The notes under the pieces were generated by a model. That model ran no database searches. It saw only the letters and a list, made by a program, of their open reading frames with translations, and was not told the DNA's origin. Both the position numbers and the translations under genes were made by a program. From an uncultured Clostridia bacterium (GTDB lineage: Bacteria; Bacillota; Clostridia; Lachnospirales; Anaerotignaceae), in the NCBI GenBank assembly GCA_945868505.1, contig CAMBLO010000001.1, positions 145,620-209,619 on the forward strand: a stretch of DNA of 64,000 bases, written 5' to 3'. Positions 1 through 8,972 of this stretch are shown one piece after another; within the stretch, counting starts at the first letter, position 1; each line of letters begins with the position of its first letter.

Positions 1-2
1 TA

Positions 3-371
3 GATTTTCAGGTCTATACTATCGATGATTATACCTATTTCAAGCTGCGGGATATTGCCGGTGCGGTCAATGGTACATCGAAGCAGTTCCAGACCTTCTG
101 GGATGAGAAAAATATGGCGATCCAGTTGATTCGCCATACGCCCTATACTTCCACAGGCAGTTCTTCTGTGGGTAGATACGGCGATACTTATGCTACCACT
201 TCCACGGCGAAATTGTACTGCGATGGTATCAGAAAAAATGTCAATGCCTATACCATCAACGATTATACCTATTATAAACTGCGGGATTTGGCGCAGTTGT
301 TGGATATGGGGGTAACTTGGAACGAAAGCACCTTCACCATTGGCATTGAAACAGCGAAATCGTATCAGTAA
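3..371 (+). CDS. C-terminal fragment of a stalk-domain (copper amine oxidase N-terminal-like) protein
   Basis: The frame is open from the window edge, so the 5' end is missing; the track's ATG at 114 lies inside the coding region. The visible 122 residues hold two copies of a repeat of the type VYTIDDYTYFKLRDIA and AYTINDYTYYKLRDLA. This YxKLRDxA pattern is typical of the extracellular stalk domain often annotated copper amine oxidase N-terminal domain in Clostridia. These domains usually sit at the end of secreted or cell-wall proteins. The repeats are separated by a Ser/Thr-rich linker. The stop codon abuts the Shine-Dalgarno of the next gene. The catalytic or binding part of the protein, if any, lies outside the window. 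Confidence 0.75.
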   Translation, partial: DFQVYTIDDYTYFKLRDIAGAVNGTSKQFQTFWDEKNMAIQLIRHTPYTSTGSSSVGRYGDTYATTSTAKLYCDGIRKNVNAYTINDYTYYKLRDLAQLLDMGVTWNESTFTIGIETAKSYQ

Positions 372-381
372 GGAGGAAGTC

Positions 382-621
382 ATGTCTTTTTTCAAAAAGC
401 TGCAGGAAAAACGGAACGAGGAACGCATCCGTAAATCGGAACGGATGCAGGGCTTCGCTATGCAGGCAGAGCTGAGTGGCACCATCGTCTGTGTGAAGCT
501 GCTGGAAGGTGGTTCAGAGAAAACGAAATTCCTCGTGGAATATGCCGATGGCAGTAAAAAAGAGGAAGAAGCGGAAAACAACAGTGCCCGTTTTGCGGAG
601 TTGGCGCAGTACCTTGGATAA
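382..621 (+). CDS. Small unknown protein, 79 aa
   Basis: I do not recognise the family. The track start at 340 overlaps the previous gene; the ATG at 382 follows an AGGAGGAAGT Shine-Dalgarno (from 371) at good spacing, so it is preferred. The first 30 residues are highly charged (Lys/Arg/Glu) and probably helical. The rest looks like a small beta-rich fold with the pattern GTIVCVKLL and FLVEYADGSKKEEEAE. No signal peptide or membrane segment is seen. It is probably cotranscribed with the stalk-domain gene upstream, and a terminator follows it. Confidence 0.7.
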   Translation: MSFFKKLQEKRNEERIRKSERMQGFAMQAELSGTIVCVKLLEGGSEKTKFLVEYADGSKKEEEAENNSARFAELAQYLG

Positions 622-640
622 AAAAGCGAAAAATACAGAA

Positions 641-680
641 AGTCATCTTGTCTTTTTATAAGGATAGGATGGCTTTTTTT
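641..680 (+). terminator. Rho-independent terminator
   Basis: A stem of about 15 bp including G-U pairs (AGTCATCTTGTCTTT with AAGGATAGGATGGCT) is followed by a run of T. It ends the two-gene unit before clpB. Confidence 0.75.
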
Positions 681-709
681 ATTCACAAAAATTTTACAAA
701 AAAGTTTTG

Positions 710-736
710 TTAGCACTCTTTACAATTGAGTGCTAA
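710..736 (+). promoter_or_regulatory. CIRCE operator (HrcA binding site) of clpB
   Basis: A perfect inverted repeat TTAGCACTC-N9-GAGTGCTAA matches the CIRCE consensus bound by the heat-shock repressor HrcA. It overlaps the -35 box of the clpB promoter, so HrcA binding should block transcription. Confidence 0.95.
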
Positions 737-747
737 CAATGTATAAT
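719..747 (+). promoter_or_regulatory. Sigma-A-type promoter of clpB
   Basis: TTTACA and TATAAT are separated by 17 bp. The -35 box lies in the CIRCE spacer and the -10 box is just downstream of the operator. Confidence 0.85.
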
Positions 748-816
748 AAATCCTGTGGTTATGAGAAGGACCTAATGGTTATCATAGATTTGAAAAGTTT
801 GAAAGGTGGAATGGTT

Positions 817-3399
817 ATGAATTTACAGAAATTTACGCAAAAATCTTTGGAGGCCATTCAAAACGCCCAGTCCAGTGCCATCGAATTTGGTAATCCCCAG
901 ATTGACCAGCAGCATCTGCTGCAGGCTCTGCTGATGCAGGAGGATGGGCTGATTCCCCAACTGCTGCAGAAAATGGAAGTGAATGTGAATGGTCTGACAC
1001 AGGCAGTGGAAAATGAAGTGAAACGCCTGCCCAGGGTCAGCGGCGGGCAGACCCGTGTGGCGGTGGATCTGGAAAAGACATTGACCGCAGCGGAAAAGCT
1101 GGCAGAAAACATGACGGACGAATATGTTTCCGTGGAGCATATCTTCATGGCAATGGTAAATGCGCCCAATGCTGTTTTGAAGGAAATTTTCCGTCAGTAT
1201 AATGTGACGAAGGAAGAATTTATGAAGATGCTGGCAACTGTTCGGGGCAATACCCGTGTCACCAGCGATTCTCCCGAAGCGACCTACGATGCCCTGAAAA
1301 AATACGGCACCGATTTGGTGGAAAAGGCAAGAAGCAAAAAGCTAGACCCCGTCATTGGTCGTGATGATGAAATTCGTAACGTTATCCGTATCCTGTCCAG
1401 AAAGACGAAAAATAACCCTGTGCTGATCGGCGAACCCGGTGTCGGGAAAACCGCCATTGCCGAAGGTCTGGCCCAGCGTATTGTAAAAGAAGATGTACCC
1501 AATAGTCTGAAGGATAAGACCATCTTCTCTCTGGATATGGGGGCCCTGATTGCCGGTGCAAAATTCCGTGGGGAATTTGAAGAACGACTGAAAGCAGTCC
1601 TGAATGAAGTGAAAAAGAGCGAAGGCAAGATTATTCTGTTTATTGATGAGCTGCATACTATCGTCGGTGCAGGCAAGAGCGACGGTGCTATGGATGCAGG
1701 CAATCTGCTGAAGCCCATGCTGGCTAGGGGTGAGCTGCATTGTATTGGTGCCACAACCCTGAATGAATATAAGCAGTATATCGAAAAAGACCCTGCTCTG
1801 GAACGTCGTTTCCAGCCTGTTATGGTAAATGAACCCACTGTAGAGGATACCATTGCCATCCTCCGTGGTCTGAAGGAACGGTATGAAGTATACCATGGTG
1901 TAAAAATTCAGGATCAGGCCATCATTGCGGCAGCAACATTGTCCAATCGTTATATTTCCGATAGATTCCTGCCCGATAAGGCCATCGACTTGGTGGATGA
2001 AGCCTGTGCCATGATTCGTACAGAAATGGATTCCATGCCCATTGAACTGGATATCATCCAGAGAAAGATCATCCAGCATGAGATCGAGGAAGCAGCTCTG
2101 AAAAAAGAGGACGACAAGCTTTCTCAGGAACATCTGCAGGAAATTCAGAAGGAATTGGCAGAAATGCGGGATAATTTCGCAGCCTTGCAGGCAAAATGGC
2201 AGAATGAAAAGGATGCCATCGGCGTTGTTCAGAAGCTGCGTGAAGAAATCGAGGATGTCAATGCGGAAATCGAAGCGGCAGAGCGGAAATATGACCTGAA
2301 CAAGGCGGCAGAGCTGAAATATGGCAAATTGCCCCAGCTGCAGAAAGAACTGGAAGAAAAAGAACGTATTGCAGAAAACAGCGAGCGGAATACCCTGCTG
2401 AGAGATAAGGTCACAGAAGAAGAAATTGCCCGTATCATCGAACGCTGGACAGGTATCCCTGTGGCGAAGCTGATGGAAGGCGAACGGGATAAACTGCTCC
2501 ACATGGAAGATATTCTCCACGAAAGAGTGGTAGGGCAGGAGGAAGCCGTTACCAAGGTTTCCGAAGCAATTTTGAGAAGCCGTGCAGGCATCCAGAGCCC
2601 CAACAGACCCATCGGTTCCTTCCTGTTCTTAGGCCCTACAGGCGTCGGGAAAACAGAACTGGCAAAGACCTTGGCGGAATGTCTGTTTGACGATGAAAAG
2701 AACATGGTTCGTATTGATATGACCGAATATATGGAAAAATTCAGCGTGTCTCGTCTGATTGGTGCGCCTCCCGGATATGTAGGCTACGAAGAAGGCGGTC
2801 AGTTGACAGAGGCAGTACGCCGCAAACCTTATTCCGTTATCCTCTTCGATGAAGTGGAAAAAGCCCACCCCGATGTATTCAATATCCTGCTGCAGGTATT
2901 GGATGATGGTCGTATCACCGATTCTCAGGGCAGAACCGTGGATTTCAAAAATACCGTTATCATCCTAACCTCCAACTTAGGTTCCTCTTACCTGCTGGAT
3001 GGGATTGATGCCAACGGCGAGATTACTTCCGATGCAAGGGCGGCGGTGGATGGCCTGCTGAAACAGTCCTTCCGTCCCGAATTCCTGAACAGACTGGATG
3101 AAATCGTATTCTATAAACCACTGACGAAGGATAACATCACCCATATTATTGACCTGATCATGAAAGACCTGAATGGCAGATTGGCAGATAAGCAGTTGAA
3201 ATGCGAACTGACAGAACGGGCAAAGAACCATATCATTGAAACAGGCTATGACCCTGCCTTTGGTGCAAGACCCCTGAAACGTCTGGTACAGCGGAATGTG
3301 GAAACCCTGCTGGCAAGAAAAATCATTGCCGACCAAGTGGAGCCTGGTGCAACACTGACGGTAGATGTAGATGAAAACGAAAATTATATTGTACTTTAA
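817..3399 (+). CDS. clpB: ATP-dependent disaggregase ClpB
   Basis: This is an AAA+ hexameric chaperone of 860 aa that rescues aggregated proteins with DnaK; the length is normal for ClpB. The order is a Clp N-terminal repeat domain (about 1-150), a first nucleotide-binding domain with Walker [10 protein letters not shown] near 205 and Walker [10 protein letters not shown] near 273, a long coiled-coil middle domain (about 400-530), and a second ATPase domain with GPTGVGKTE near 606 and [11 protein letters not shown] near 675. The coiled-coil M domain separates ClpB from ClpA and ClpC. The track start at 730 falls inside CIRCE. The ATG at 817 ([10 protein letters not shown]) has an AAGGTGG Shine-Dalgarno 7 nt upstream. 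It is monocistronic and under HrcA control. Confidence 0.97.
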   Translation: MNLQKFTQKSLEAIQNAQSSAIEFGNPQIDQQHLLQALLMQEDGLIPQLLQKMEVNVNGLTQAVENEVKRLPRVSGGQTRVAVDLEKTLTAAEKLAENMTDEYVSVEHIFMAMVNAPNAVLKEIFRQYNVTKEEFMKMLATVRGNTRVTSDSPEATYDALKKYGTDLVEKARSKKLDPVIGRDDEIRNVIRILSRKTKNNPVLIGEPGVGKTAIAEGLAQRIVKEDVPNSLKDKTIFSLDMGALIAGAKFRGEFEERLKAVLNEVKKSEGKIILFIDELHTIVGAGKSDGAMDAGNLLKPMLARGELHCIGATTLNEYKQYIEKDPALERRFQPVMVNEPTVEDTIAILRGLKERYEVYHGVKIQDQAIIAAATLSNRYISDRFLPDKAIDLVDEACAMIRTEMDSMPIELDIIQRKIIQHEIEEAALKKEDDKLSQEHLQEIQKELAEMRDNFAALQAKWQNEKDAIGVVQKLREEIEDVNAEIEAAERKYDLNKAAELKYGKLPQLQKELEEKERIAENSERNTLLRDKVTEEEIARIIERWTGIPVAKLMEGERDKLLHMEDILHERVVGQEEAVTKVSEAILRSRAGIQSPNRPIGSFLFLGPTGVGKTELAKTLAECLFDDEKNMVRIDMTEYMEKFSVSRLIGAPPGYVGYEEGGQLTEAVRRKPYSVILFDEVEKAHPDVFNILLQVLDDGRITDSQGRTVDFKNTVIILTSNLGSSYLLDGIDANGEITSDARAAVDGLLKQSFRPEFLNRLDEIVFYKPLTKDNITHIIDLIMKDLNGRLADKQLKCELTERAKNHIIETGYDPAFGARPLKRLVQRNVETLLARKIIADQVEPGATLTVDVDENENYIVL

Positions 3400-3408
3400 A
3401 CTCAATAA

Positions 3409-3444
3409 AAAAGAGCCATACGAAAAAATCGTATGGTTCTTTTC
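3409..3444. terminator. Bidirectional terminator between clpB and the phosphatase gene
   Basis: AAGAGCCATACGA pairs with TCGTATGGTTCTT, with A and T runs on either side. It sits between two convergent genes and can serve both. Confidence 0.85.
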
Positions 3445-3909
3445 TTATAGTTTCCCTTCTTTTTTCAGATGTTCCAAAAAGGCTTCCAGCCCTTCCATGA
3501 TATCGTCATAGGTGATGTCGAAATCACCTGTATACCAAGGGTCTGCAATATCCCTGGGATGGGCAGAAAAATCCAGCAAACGATAGACCTTATGGTCAGG
3601 ATCGTCTTTGATCTGCCGCATCAGGTTGGGGATGTTGTAGCGTTCCGCAACAAGAAGATAGTCGTATGTATCGTAATCGGCTTTTGTTACCTGACGGGCA
3701 TGATGCAGATTGCAGGAAATGCCCACAGAAGCCAGTTTGCACTTGGCAGGGGGATAGACACCGTTGCCGATTTCTTCCCGGCTGGTGGCGGCAGATGCGA
3801 TGTGAAAGAGGTCGGAAAGGCCGTTTTTCTGTACTATGTCGCGAAAAAGGTATTCTGCCATAGGGGAACGGCAGATATTGCCGTGGCAAATAAAAAGTAC
3901 ATTTATCAT
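3445..3909 (-). CDS. Low-molecular-weight protein tyrosine phosphatase
   Basis: Cytosolic phosphatase of the LMW-PTP family, 154 aa, which hydrolyses phosphotyrosine (phosphoarginine in some Firmicutes homologues). The P-loop CHGNICRS (residues 8-15) gives the catalytic Cys8 and the CX5R signature. The general-acid loop is ADPWYTGDF near residue 120. The start chosen is the ATG at 3909, which begins MINVLFICHG and has a GAAAGGA Shine-Dalgarno 9 nt upstream; the longer track ORF adds a non-homologous leader. The substrate cannot be decided from the sequence. It is the last leftward gene before the clpB terminator. Confidence 0.92.
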   Translation of the reverse strand: MINVLFICHGNICRSPMAEYLFRDIVQKNGLSDLFHIASAATSREEIGNGVYPPAKCKLASVGISCNLHHARQVTKADYDTYDYLLVAERYNIPNLMRQIKDDPDHKVYRLLDFSAHPRDIADPWYTGDFDITYDDIMEGLEAFLEHLKKEGKL

Positions 3910-4023
3910 AATTTCAAATCCTTTCAAATAGATTGAGATTTCGTCAATCCGGAAGCAGTTTCTATTACAGTCGGAGGCAAGCATGAACGGGTTTGGATGC
4001 CTTTTGCCGAAAAAATTATCCTA

Positions 4024-4824
4024 TTATCTTTCCCGATGCTGTTCCCAAAGGGTATGATAGAGTTCAGGCTTCCGATCGGCTTTCAGGGGGAACCCTGCCC
4101 GTACTTTCACCACTTCTTCGGGATCGATATCTACGATAGTCAAGCCATTGCCGCCCTCCACATGGGCCAATACTTCGCCATTGGGGGAGACTACCATACT
4201 ATCGCCGTGATAGGACAGACCGCCGCCGTCGCCGCTGCGGTTTACGCCGATGATGAAGCACTGGTTTTCAATGGCACGGGCTTTCAGCAGGGTCATCCAA
4301 TGGTCTCTGCGGGCTGTGGGCCAGCTGGCGATGACTGTGATGATATGGCTCTTTTCAGAAAGAATCTGGAAAGGTTCGGGGAAGCGCAGGTCGTAGCAGA
4401 TGAGGGGGGAAACAGGTACTCCCTTTACTTTGCAGAACTGCAGTTCCGTGCCGCCGATATAATGCTTTGCTTCTGCGCCGTAGGAGAAGGGGTGTATCTT
4501 GGCATAATCCGCCAGTTGATTGCCGTTTTCATCAAAAATGATGCAGTGGTTGGTGGAAACGCCGTTTTCGTAAACGGGCAGACCGCAGCATACCGCTATG
4601 CTTTTTTTCTTTGCTTCTTCTCTAAAAAATGCCAGAGACTTACTATTCTTTCTGTCTTCGCCGTAGGTTTTGGGGTTCAGGGTGAAGCCTGCCAGTGTCA
4701 TTTCGGGGAAAACCACGAAATCAACGCCTTTTTCCTTTGCCTCTGTCATCAGGCGGCTGCATAATTCCATTGCTTTTTCTTTTTCTTCAAATCCCATATC
4801 GATTTGTCCCAATGCGATTCTCAT
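4024..4824 (-). CDS. Carbon-nitrogen hydrolase (nitrilase superfamily, omega-amidase-like)
   Basis: 266 aa, the normal length for a single-domain amidohydrolase of the nitrilase superfamily. The Glu-Lys-Cys catalytic triad is visible: Glu41 in FPEMTLAGF, Lys109 in DYAKIHPFSYG and Cys143 in PLICYDLRFPE. The YDLRFPE and KIHPFSYG context resembles omega-amidase/YafV-type enzymes, which deamidate small alpha-keto amides, but other small-amide substrates are possible. The start has an AGGAGG Shine-Dalgarno. It lies 23 bp downstream of the ArsC-like gene and is probably cotranscribed with it. Confidence 0.9.
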   Translation of the reverse strand: MRIALGQIDMGFEEKEKAMELCSRLMTEAKEKGVDFVVFPEMTLAGFTLNPKTYGEDRKNSKSLAFFREEAKKKSIAVCCGLPVYENGVSTNHCIIFDENGNQLADYAKIHPFSYGAEAKHYIGGTELQFCKVKGVPVSPLICYDLRFPEPFQILSEKSHIITVIASWPTARRDHWMTLLKARAIENQCFIIGVNRSGDGGGLSYHGDSMVVSPNGEVLAHVEGGNGLTIVDIDPEEVVKVRAGFPLKADRKPELYHTLWEQHRER

Positions 4825-4847
4825 AAAAATCCTCCTAACGTTTTATG

Positions 4848-5183
4848 TTATTCCCATGTTTTCCAGATATCAGGGCAGAAGCCAAGGGTAAAGGCCTTGC
4901 CGTTGCGCACGATGGGGGTGCGGAACAGCTCGGGGTTTTCAAAAAGGGTCGGTTCCCGTTTGGCTTCATCAATGTAGTCCATATATAGCTTGGTGTAGGC
5001 CTTTGCCTTTCGGTCGATCATATTTTCTACGGGGATACACTTTTTGGCTGCCTCAAAAACCGCTTTCGCCATGTCAAACTGATGCAGGTCGATATATTGA
5101 TATTTGATTTTTCTTTCCTTGAAATAACGCTCCGCTTTTTTCGTATCGAAGCATTTCTTGGAACCATAGATCTGTATATTCAT
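4848..5183 (-). CDS. ArsC/Spx family thioredoxin-fold protein
   Basis: 111 aa, with the ArsC-like thioredoxin fold. The N-terminal [18 protein letters not shown] places a single redox Cys at residue 11, without the CXXC of Spx regulators. The C-terminal [16 protein letters not shown] carries the conserved cis-Pro and Arg region of the family. Such YffB/ArsC-like proteins are commonly annotated arsenate reductase family, but no other ars genes are nearby and a real arsenate activity is unproven. AAAGGAG precedes the start. It is transcribed divergently from the exonuclease III gene. Confidence 0.85.
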   Translation of the reverse strand: MNIQIYGSKKCFDTKKAERYFKERKIKYQYIDLHQFDMAKAVFEAAKKCIPVENMIDRKAKAYTKLYMDYIDEAKREPTLFENPELFRTPIVRNGKAFTLGFCPDIWKTWE

Positions 5184-5246
5184 TTGAAAAAGCTCCTTTC
5201 TGAAAATTTGCTTTTCTTAATTTTATATGATTTTGCCTTGGGGGGC

Positions 5247-5275
5247 AAGACAAAGACGGGCAGTTCTGGTATACT
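5247..5275 (+). promoter_or_regulatory. Probable promoter of the exonuclease III gene
   Basis: AAGACA and TATACT are 17 bp apart, just upstream of the AAGGAGG of the exonuclease gene. The -35 box is a 4/6 match. Confidence 0.45.
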
Positions 5276-5306
5276 TATAGTACTTTTTACAAGGAGGTTG
5301 GTTGAA

Positions 5307-6062
5307 ATGAGAATGATTTCTTGGAATGTAAACGGTCTGCGGGCCGCTGTGGGCAAAGGCTTTTTGGAATATTTCAAAGAAGCCGATGCGGATATATTTT
5401 CTCTGCAGGAAACGAAACTGCAGGCTGGGCAGATTGATTTGGAAACAGAAGGATACCATCAGTACTGGAATTATGCGGAAAAGAAGGGCTATTCCGGGGT
5501 AGCGGTATTTACGAAAAAGGAACCCCTGGCGGTGACCTATGGCATCGGCGTGGAGGAGCATGACCATGAAGGTCGTGTCATTACATTAGAATTTGAGGAT
5601 TTTTACTATGTTACGGTGTATACCCCCAATTCCCAGCAGGAAAATGCCCGTCTGGCTTATCGCATGGAGTGGGAGGATGCCTTTCGTGCCTATGTGAAGG
5701 GGCTGGATGAGAAAAAGCCTGTGATTATTTGTGGCGATTTAAATGTAGCCCATAACGAAATCGACCTGAAAAATCCTTCCACCAACCGCCGCAGTGCAGG
5801 CTTTACGGATGAAGAACGTGGTAAATTTACGGAACTGATGGAGGCGGGCTTCGTGGATACCTTCCGTCATTTCTATCCCGATGCCACAGGAATGTATTCT
5901 TGGTGGAGTTATCGCTTCAAGGCAAGACAGAATAACGCCGGATGGCGTATCGACTATTATGTGGTTTCCGAACGGTTGAGAGAAAAGCTGGTAGATGCCA
6001 AGATTCATACCACAGTCATGGGCTCCGACCATTGCCCCGTAGAACTGGAAATTGAACTGTAA
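5307..6062 (+). CDS. xth: Exodeoxyribonuclease III (AP endonuclease)
   Basis: 251 aa endonuclease/exonuclease/phosphatase-fold enzyme that cleaves DNA at abasic sites and removes 3' blocks in base excision repair. Motifs in order are [10 protein letters not shown] near the N-terminus, catalytic LQETK with Glu35, VYTPNS, the [15 protein letters not shown] active-site strand, WRIDYYVVS and the terminal GSDHCPVE with the catalytic Asp-His. The track ORF starts far upstream at 5082, but the ATG at 5307 has AAGGAGG 9 nt upstream and begins with the family N-terminus. The VOC and transglutaminase genes follow closely, so they may be cotranscribed. Confidence 0.95.
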   Translation: MRMISWNVNGLRAAVGKGFLEYFKEADADIFSLQETKLQAGQIDLETEGYHQYWNYAEKKGYSGVAVFTKKEPLAVTYGIGVEEHDHEGRVITLEFEDFYYVTVYTPNSQQENARLAYRMEWEDAFRAYVKGLDEKKPVIICGDLNVAHNEIDLKNPSTNRRSAGFTDEERGKFTELMEAGFVDTFRHFYPDATGMYSWWSYRFKARQNNAGWRIDYYVVSERLREKLVDAKIHTTVMGSDHCPVELEIEL

Positions 6063-6074
6063 GGAGATGAAGAT

Positions 6075-6542
6075 ATGAAATTCAAAAACCCTTTATTGGT
6101 CGTGACAGATATGGAACGGTCAAAGAAATTCTATAAAGAGGTTTTGGGACTGCGTGTTATCATGGATTTTGGGGCAAATGTGACCCTGACGGGGGGCGTC
6201 TGTCTGCAAACAAAGGAAACATGGCAGCAGTTTATCCATGTGGAGGAAAATGAGATTCTTTTTGGCGGAAAGAATACGGAAATCTATTTTGAAGAGGATG
6301 ATTTTGATGCATTTGCGGAAAAGCTGCAAAAAATAGAAACCATTGATTATGTGCATCCTGTCATTGAGCATCGCTGGGGGCAAAGAGCCGTGCGTTTTTA
6401 CGACCCGGACAAGCATATCATTGAAGTGGCAGAAAACTTGAAAACGGTCTGCAAGCGTTTTCTGGACAGCGGTATGACAGAGGAAGAAGTGGCGGTTCGT
6501 ATGGATGTGCCTTTAAAATTCGTAAAAGCCTGCAAGAGATAA
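6075..6542 (+). CDS. VOC (glyoxalase/bleomycin-resistance) family protein with a short C-terminal helical tail
   Basis: 155 aa. The first ~120 residues form a VOC-fold module: LLVVTDMERSKKFYKEVLGL at the start and RAVRFYDPDKHIIEVAE at the end, the usual beta-alpha-beta pattern. The last ~30 residues, SGMTEEEVAVRMDVPLKFVK, resemble a small helix-turn-helix-like motif. No reaction can be assigned, because the VOC superfamily includes glyoxalases, dioxygenases and resistance proteins. It sits 12 nt after the exonuclease gene, with an AAGGAGA Shine-Dalgarno. Confidence 0.85.
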   Translation: MKFKNPLLVVTDMERSKKFYKEVLGLRVIMDFGANVTLTGGVCLQTKETWQQFIHVEENEILFGGKNTEIYFEEDDFDAFAEKLQKIETIDYVHPVIEHRWGQRAVRFYDPDKHIIEVAENLKTVCKRFLDSGMTEEEVAVRMDVPLKFVKACKR

Positions 6543-6556
6543 AAGGAAAGAGAAAA

Positions 6557-7573
6557 ATGGAGCAGTATTACTACAATACATTAACAAAACCACAGCAGAA
6601 TACTTACAATGCCATCAAGGTTGGCTTACAGTCCTTGGCACCGTCCTTCTCCGTACCTTTGCTGGAGCAGAAGGAGCTTTCCGAGGTTTTCATGAAGGTG
6701 CGGCTGGATCATCCACAGCTTTTTTACGCAGGTACTTTCCAATACCGCTATTTTCCCCGTTCCGAAAATGCGGAGATGGTTCCCGACTATCTTTTTGAAA
6801 AAGGGAAAATTAAGGAGCATCAGAAGGCTATGCAGGCGAGGGTGGAAAAACTGATACGCCCTGCGGCGAAGCTGAGCGATATGGAAAAGTTATTATATAT
6901 TCATGATTTCATCTGCCAAAATGTGCGGTACGATAAGCTGAAAAAGCAGTATTCCCATGAAATCATCGGCCCTTTGGGCCATGGGGTGGGGGTCTGCGAG
7001 GGCATTGCCAAAGCTGTGAAGATTTTGTGCGATGGGCTGAACCTCTGGTGCGTCATTGCCCTTGCGGAAAATAACCCGGAGAAGGGCGTAAAATATCGCC
7101 ATGCTTGGAATATCGTTCGGGTGGATAAAAAATATTACCATCTGGATTGTACCTTCGACAATTCTTTGGGAAATCCAGAGGAGATTCGCTACGATTATTT
7201 CCTGCTGCCCGATAAACAAATCTTTCGGGACCATGAAAGACTGGTTTGGAAAATGCCTGCCTGTGAGGATGGAGACAGGTTCTATTATAAGGAAAAGAAG
7301 CTTTCTTTCACCAAAATAGAGGATGTGCGCAGACGCTCCGCTCAAGCGGTGAAGAAGGGAAAAGTGCTGCTATTTCATTGGCGGGGCGGCTATATGACCC
7401 GAGAAGTGGTGCAGGAATTTTTGCAGATATTTAAGGAAGAAGCGGCGAAAAAAGAAAAATTCGCCAAGGTTTCCCTGAATTGGGCTCAGGCGGTGGTGCG
7501 GGTGGAATTCATTGCACAAGCCCCTCTGGAAGAACTGATCATGGAGGATGCCAACGAAGGGGAAAAGGAATAA
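6557..7573 (+). CDS. Transglutaminase-like (papain-fold) domain protein
   Basis: 338 aa, no signal peptide or membrane segment, so probably cytoplasmic. The transglutaminase-core triad is visible: Cys147 in GVGVCEGIAKA, His182 in KYRHAWNIV and Asp197 in YHLDCTFDN. An upstream helix MEKLLYIHDFICQNVRYD is typical of the fold. Bacterial proteins of this kind are usually cysteine proteases or amidases rather than cross-linking enzymes; the substrate is unknown. The N-terminal ~90 residues and C-terminal ~110 residues are not recognised. Its 14-nt spacing from the VOC gene suggests one transcript, closed by the terminator at 7669. Confidence 0.82.
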   Translation: MEQYYYNTLTKPQQNTYNAIKVGLQSLAPSFSVPLLEQKELSEVFMKVRLDHPQLFYAGTFQYRYFPRSENAEMVPDYLFEKGKIKEHQKAMQARVEKLIRPAAKLSDMEKLLYIHDFICQNVRYDKLKKQYSHEIIGPLGHGVGVCEGIAKAVKILCDGLNLWCVIALAENNPEKGVKYRHAWNIVRVDKKYYHLDCTFDNSLGNPEEIRYDYFLLPDKQIFRDHERLVWKMPACEDGDRFYYKEKKLSFTKIEDVRRRSAQAVKKGKVLLFHWRGGYMTREVVQEFLQIFKEEAAKKEKFAKVSLNWAQAVVRVEFIAQAPLEELIMEDANEGEKE

Positions 7574-7668
7574 AGATGAAAGGATGGTTTATTGTGAATT
7601 GCATTTTTGTCGGATTGGGCAGGTTCATATCGAGACAGTTTTCATATTCAAATAAACATCTTAAAAGC

Positions 7669-7707
7669 AAAAAGACCGAGAATGGATTTTTCATCTCGGT
7701 CTTTTTT
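7669..7707. terminator. Bidirectional terminator, near-copy of the one at 8935
   Basis: AAAAAGACCGAGA pairs with TCTCGGTCTTTTTT. It ends the rightward transglutaminase unit and faces the convergent yczE-like gene. The same core and flanks recur at 8935-8972 (see findings). Confidence 0.85.
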
Positions 7708-7741
7708 GTATAAGAAGGAAAGAGTTTTTTTGGTAAGCATT

Positions 7742-8406
7742 TTAGTTTGCAGTGCTGTTGCATAAGATTTTGCTGAGCGGTTTGCTTAGCTTGCCGTTGA
7801 AGAATTTTACTGCCATGCCTGTAAGCAAAGCGGAAAATATTGTTCCTTCTCTTGTTCCCACAATGGTAAAATCGAAAAATAAAAGAGAAAGAATCAGAGA
7901 AAGAATCACGCAAAAAATATCAAAGGCGATTTTTATATTCCCGAATTCTTTGTGGGCGGTATCTGAAATAGCTTTTACAAAAGCTTCGCCGGAATTCATA
8001 ATGACATTTGCGATAACAGAAAGAGATATCCCGAAGCCGAGAATGATGACCCCGATGAGTACCATGGCAAGGCGGAGGGGATAGGCGTTTACAGGGATAG
8101 AAGAAACAAGCTGCATCCCCAGATCAGTAAACCATCCGAATAAAAAAGACAAAGGAACTTGCAAAAACTGTGCAGGATGAAATTTTTTGCGGAGGATGAG
8201 AATCTGTCCAAGAATCAGGATGCAGTTCCAGATAATCAGCCATGTTCCCAAGGAGATGGATGGTAATTTGCAGTTCATAACATTGGCGACGGAGGAAATG
8301 GGGGATACGCCTAATTCTCCGTGCTTTGTAAATGCGACCCCAGAGCGGCAAAAAAGAGACTTACGATAAACAATAGATATCGTTTGCTTAGTTCGGTTTT
8401 ACTCAT
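7742..8406 (-). pseudogene. YczE/YitT-like integral membrane protein, frameshifted
   Basis: Only the distal part is in the track (7742-8278). Reading upstream gives a proper start at 8406, MSKTELSKRYLLFIVSLFFA, in another frame; it reaches a stop after 31 codons. Adding one G to the GGGG run (CCCC on the plus strand, 8338-8341) joins the two frames into VAFTKHGELGVSPISSV, the conserved second segment of YczE-type proteins, then four further hydrophobic segments. The repaired product is about 222 aa, the usual length. Its start overlaps the marR stop by 8 nt (ATGAGTAA), which supports this start and translational coupling. It is a real frameshift, a recent decay, or a sequencing error. Function is unknown; the family is a membrane protein often beside a regulator. 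Confidence 0.85.
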
Positions 8407-8836
8407 CACGGATACTTCCTTTCACATACATATTTTGGTTTATTCTTGTCAGGAAATCGATAAGCAGTTTTTTCTCGTCTTCGCTGAAGCCAAGAAATGC
8501 GTTTTCTTCGATTTTTTCAAATTCGGAATTGACACGCTCTGCTAGCTGCCGGCCATTTTCGGTCAGATAAACATAGAGACTGCGGCGATTTCCATTGAGT
8601 TTTTTTCGCAGGATCAGGCCTTTATTTTCCATTCCCAGCAGAACGGATGTGATCGTTGCCGGCTCGATATGGCAGGCTTCTGCAATTTCTTTTTGTACTG
8701 CACCGTCATGTAACCGCAAATAATCCAGGATTTTTGGCTGACCGGAGGTCAGAGGTGTATCTTTTATCTCTGCGAGCAAGTTTTTTTGAAATAATAAATA
8801 GTCTGCCATCAGCAGATAATGTAGTGAGTGTTTCAT
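8399..8836 (-). CDS. MarR-family transcriptional regulator
   Basis: 145 aa winged-helix regulator. The recognition region is AVQKEIAEACHIEPATITSV followed by LLGMENKGLILRK and the wing NGNRRSLYVYLTENG, all typical of MarR. Such proteins dimerise and repress their own operon until a small ligand binds. It overlaps the yczE-like membrane gene by 8 nt and so probably controls it, possibly as an efflux or stress module. The start follows AGAGGAAAT. A strong promoter and AT-rich repeats lie upstream. Base composition is more AT-rich than in neighbouring genes. Confidence 0.93.
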   Translation of the reverse strand: MKHSLHYLLMADYLLFQKNLLAEIKDTPLTSGQPKILDYLRLHDGAVQKEIAEACHIEPATITSVLLGMENKGLILRKKLNGNRRSLYVYLTENGRQLAERVNSEFEKIEENAFLGFSEDEKKLLIDFLTRINQNMYVKGSIRDE

Positions 8837-8848
8837 ATTTCCTCTTAT

Positions 8849-8910
8849 AATTAGAATTCATATAATTAGCTTTCTTATTATAATTATAGCGAGTGAAAAG
8901 CAATTGTCAA
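8849..8910 (-). promoter_or_regulatory. marR promoter and probable autoregulatory region
   Basis: On the minus strand TTGACA (8905-8910) and TATAAT (8883-8888) are 16 bp apart. Between the -10 box and the start lies a repeated CTAATTATA sequence, a plausible MarR operator overlapping the transcription start. The operator assignment is an inference. Confidence 0.75.
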
Positions 8911-8934
8911 GGTGAAACAGAGAAAACAGAAAGC

Positions 8935-8972
8935 AAAAAGACCGAAAACGGAGTTCCGTCTCGGTCTTTTTT
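8935..8972 (-). terminator. Terminator of htpG
   Basis: AAAGACCGA...ACGGA-GT-TCCGT...TCGGTCTTT is a long stem with A and T runs. It lies 40 nt beyond the htpG stop and matches the terminator at 7669-7707 in core and flanks. Confidence 0.85.

Noticed and set aside
3469-3936. Plus-strand frame of 155 codons opposite the tyrosine phosphatase
   Set aside because: The minus-strand product carries the CX5R active site; the plus frame is a shadow.
4848-5183. Arsenic-resistance operon suggested by the ArsC-like gene
   Set aside because: No arsR, arsB or acr3 gene is nearby, and the neighbour is a nitrilase-family gene.
7576-7713. Possible 45-aa protein after the transglutaminase gene
   Set aside because: Its last third runs through the terminator stem and T run; no homology seen, so it is more likely a chance frame in the 3' end.
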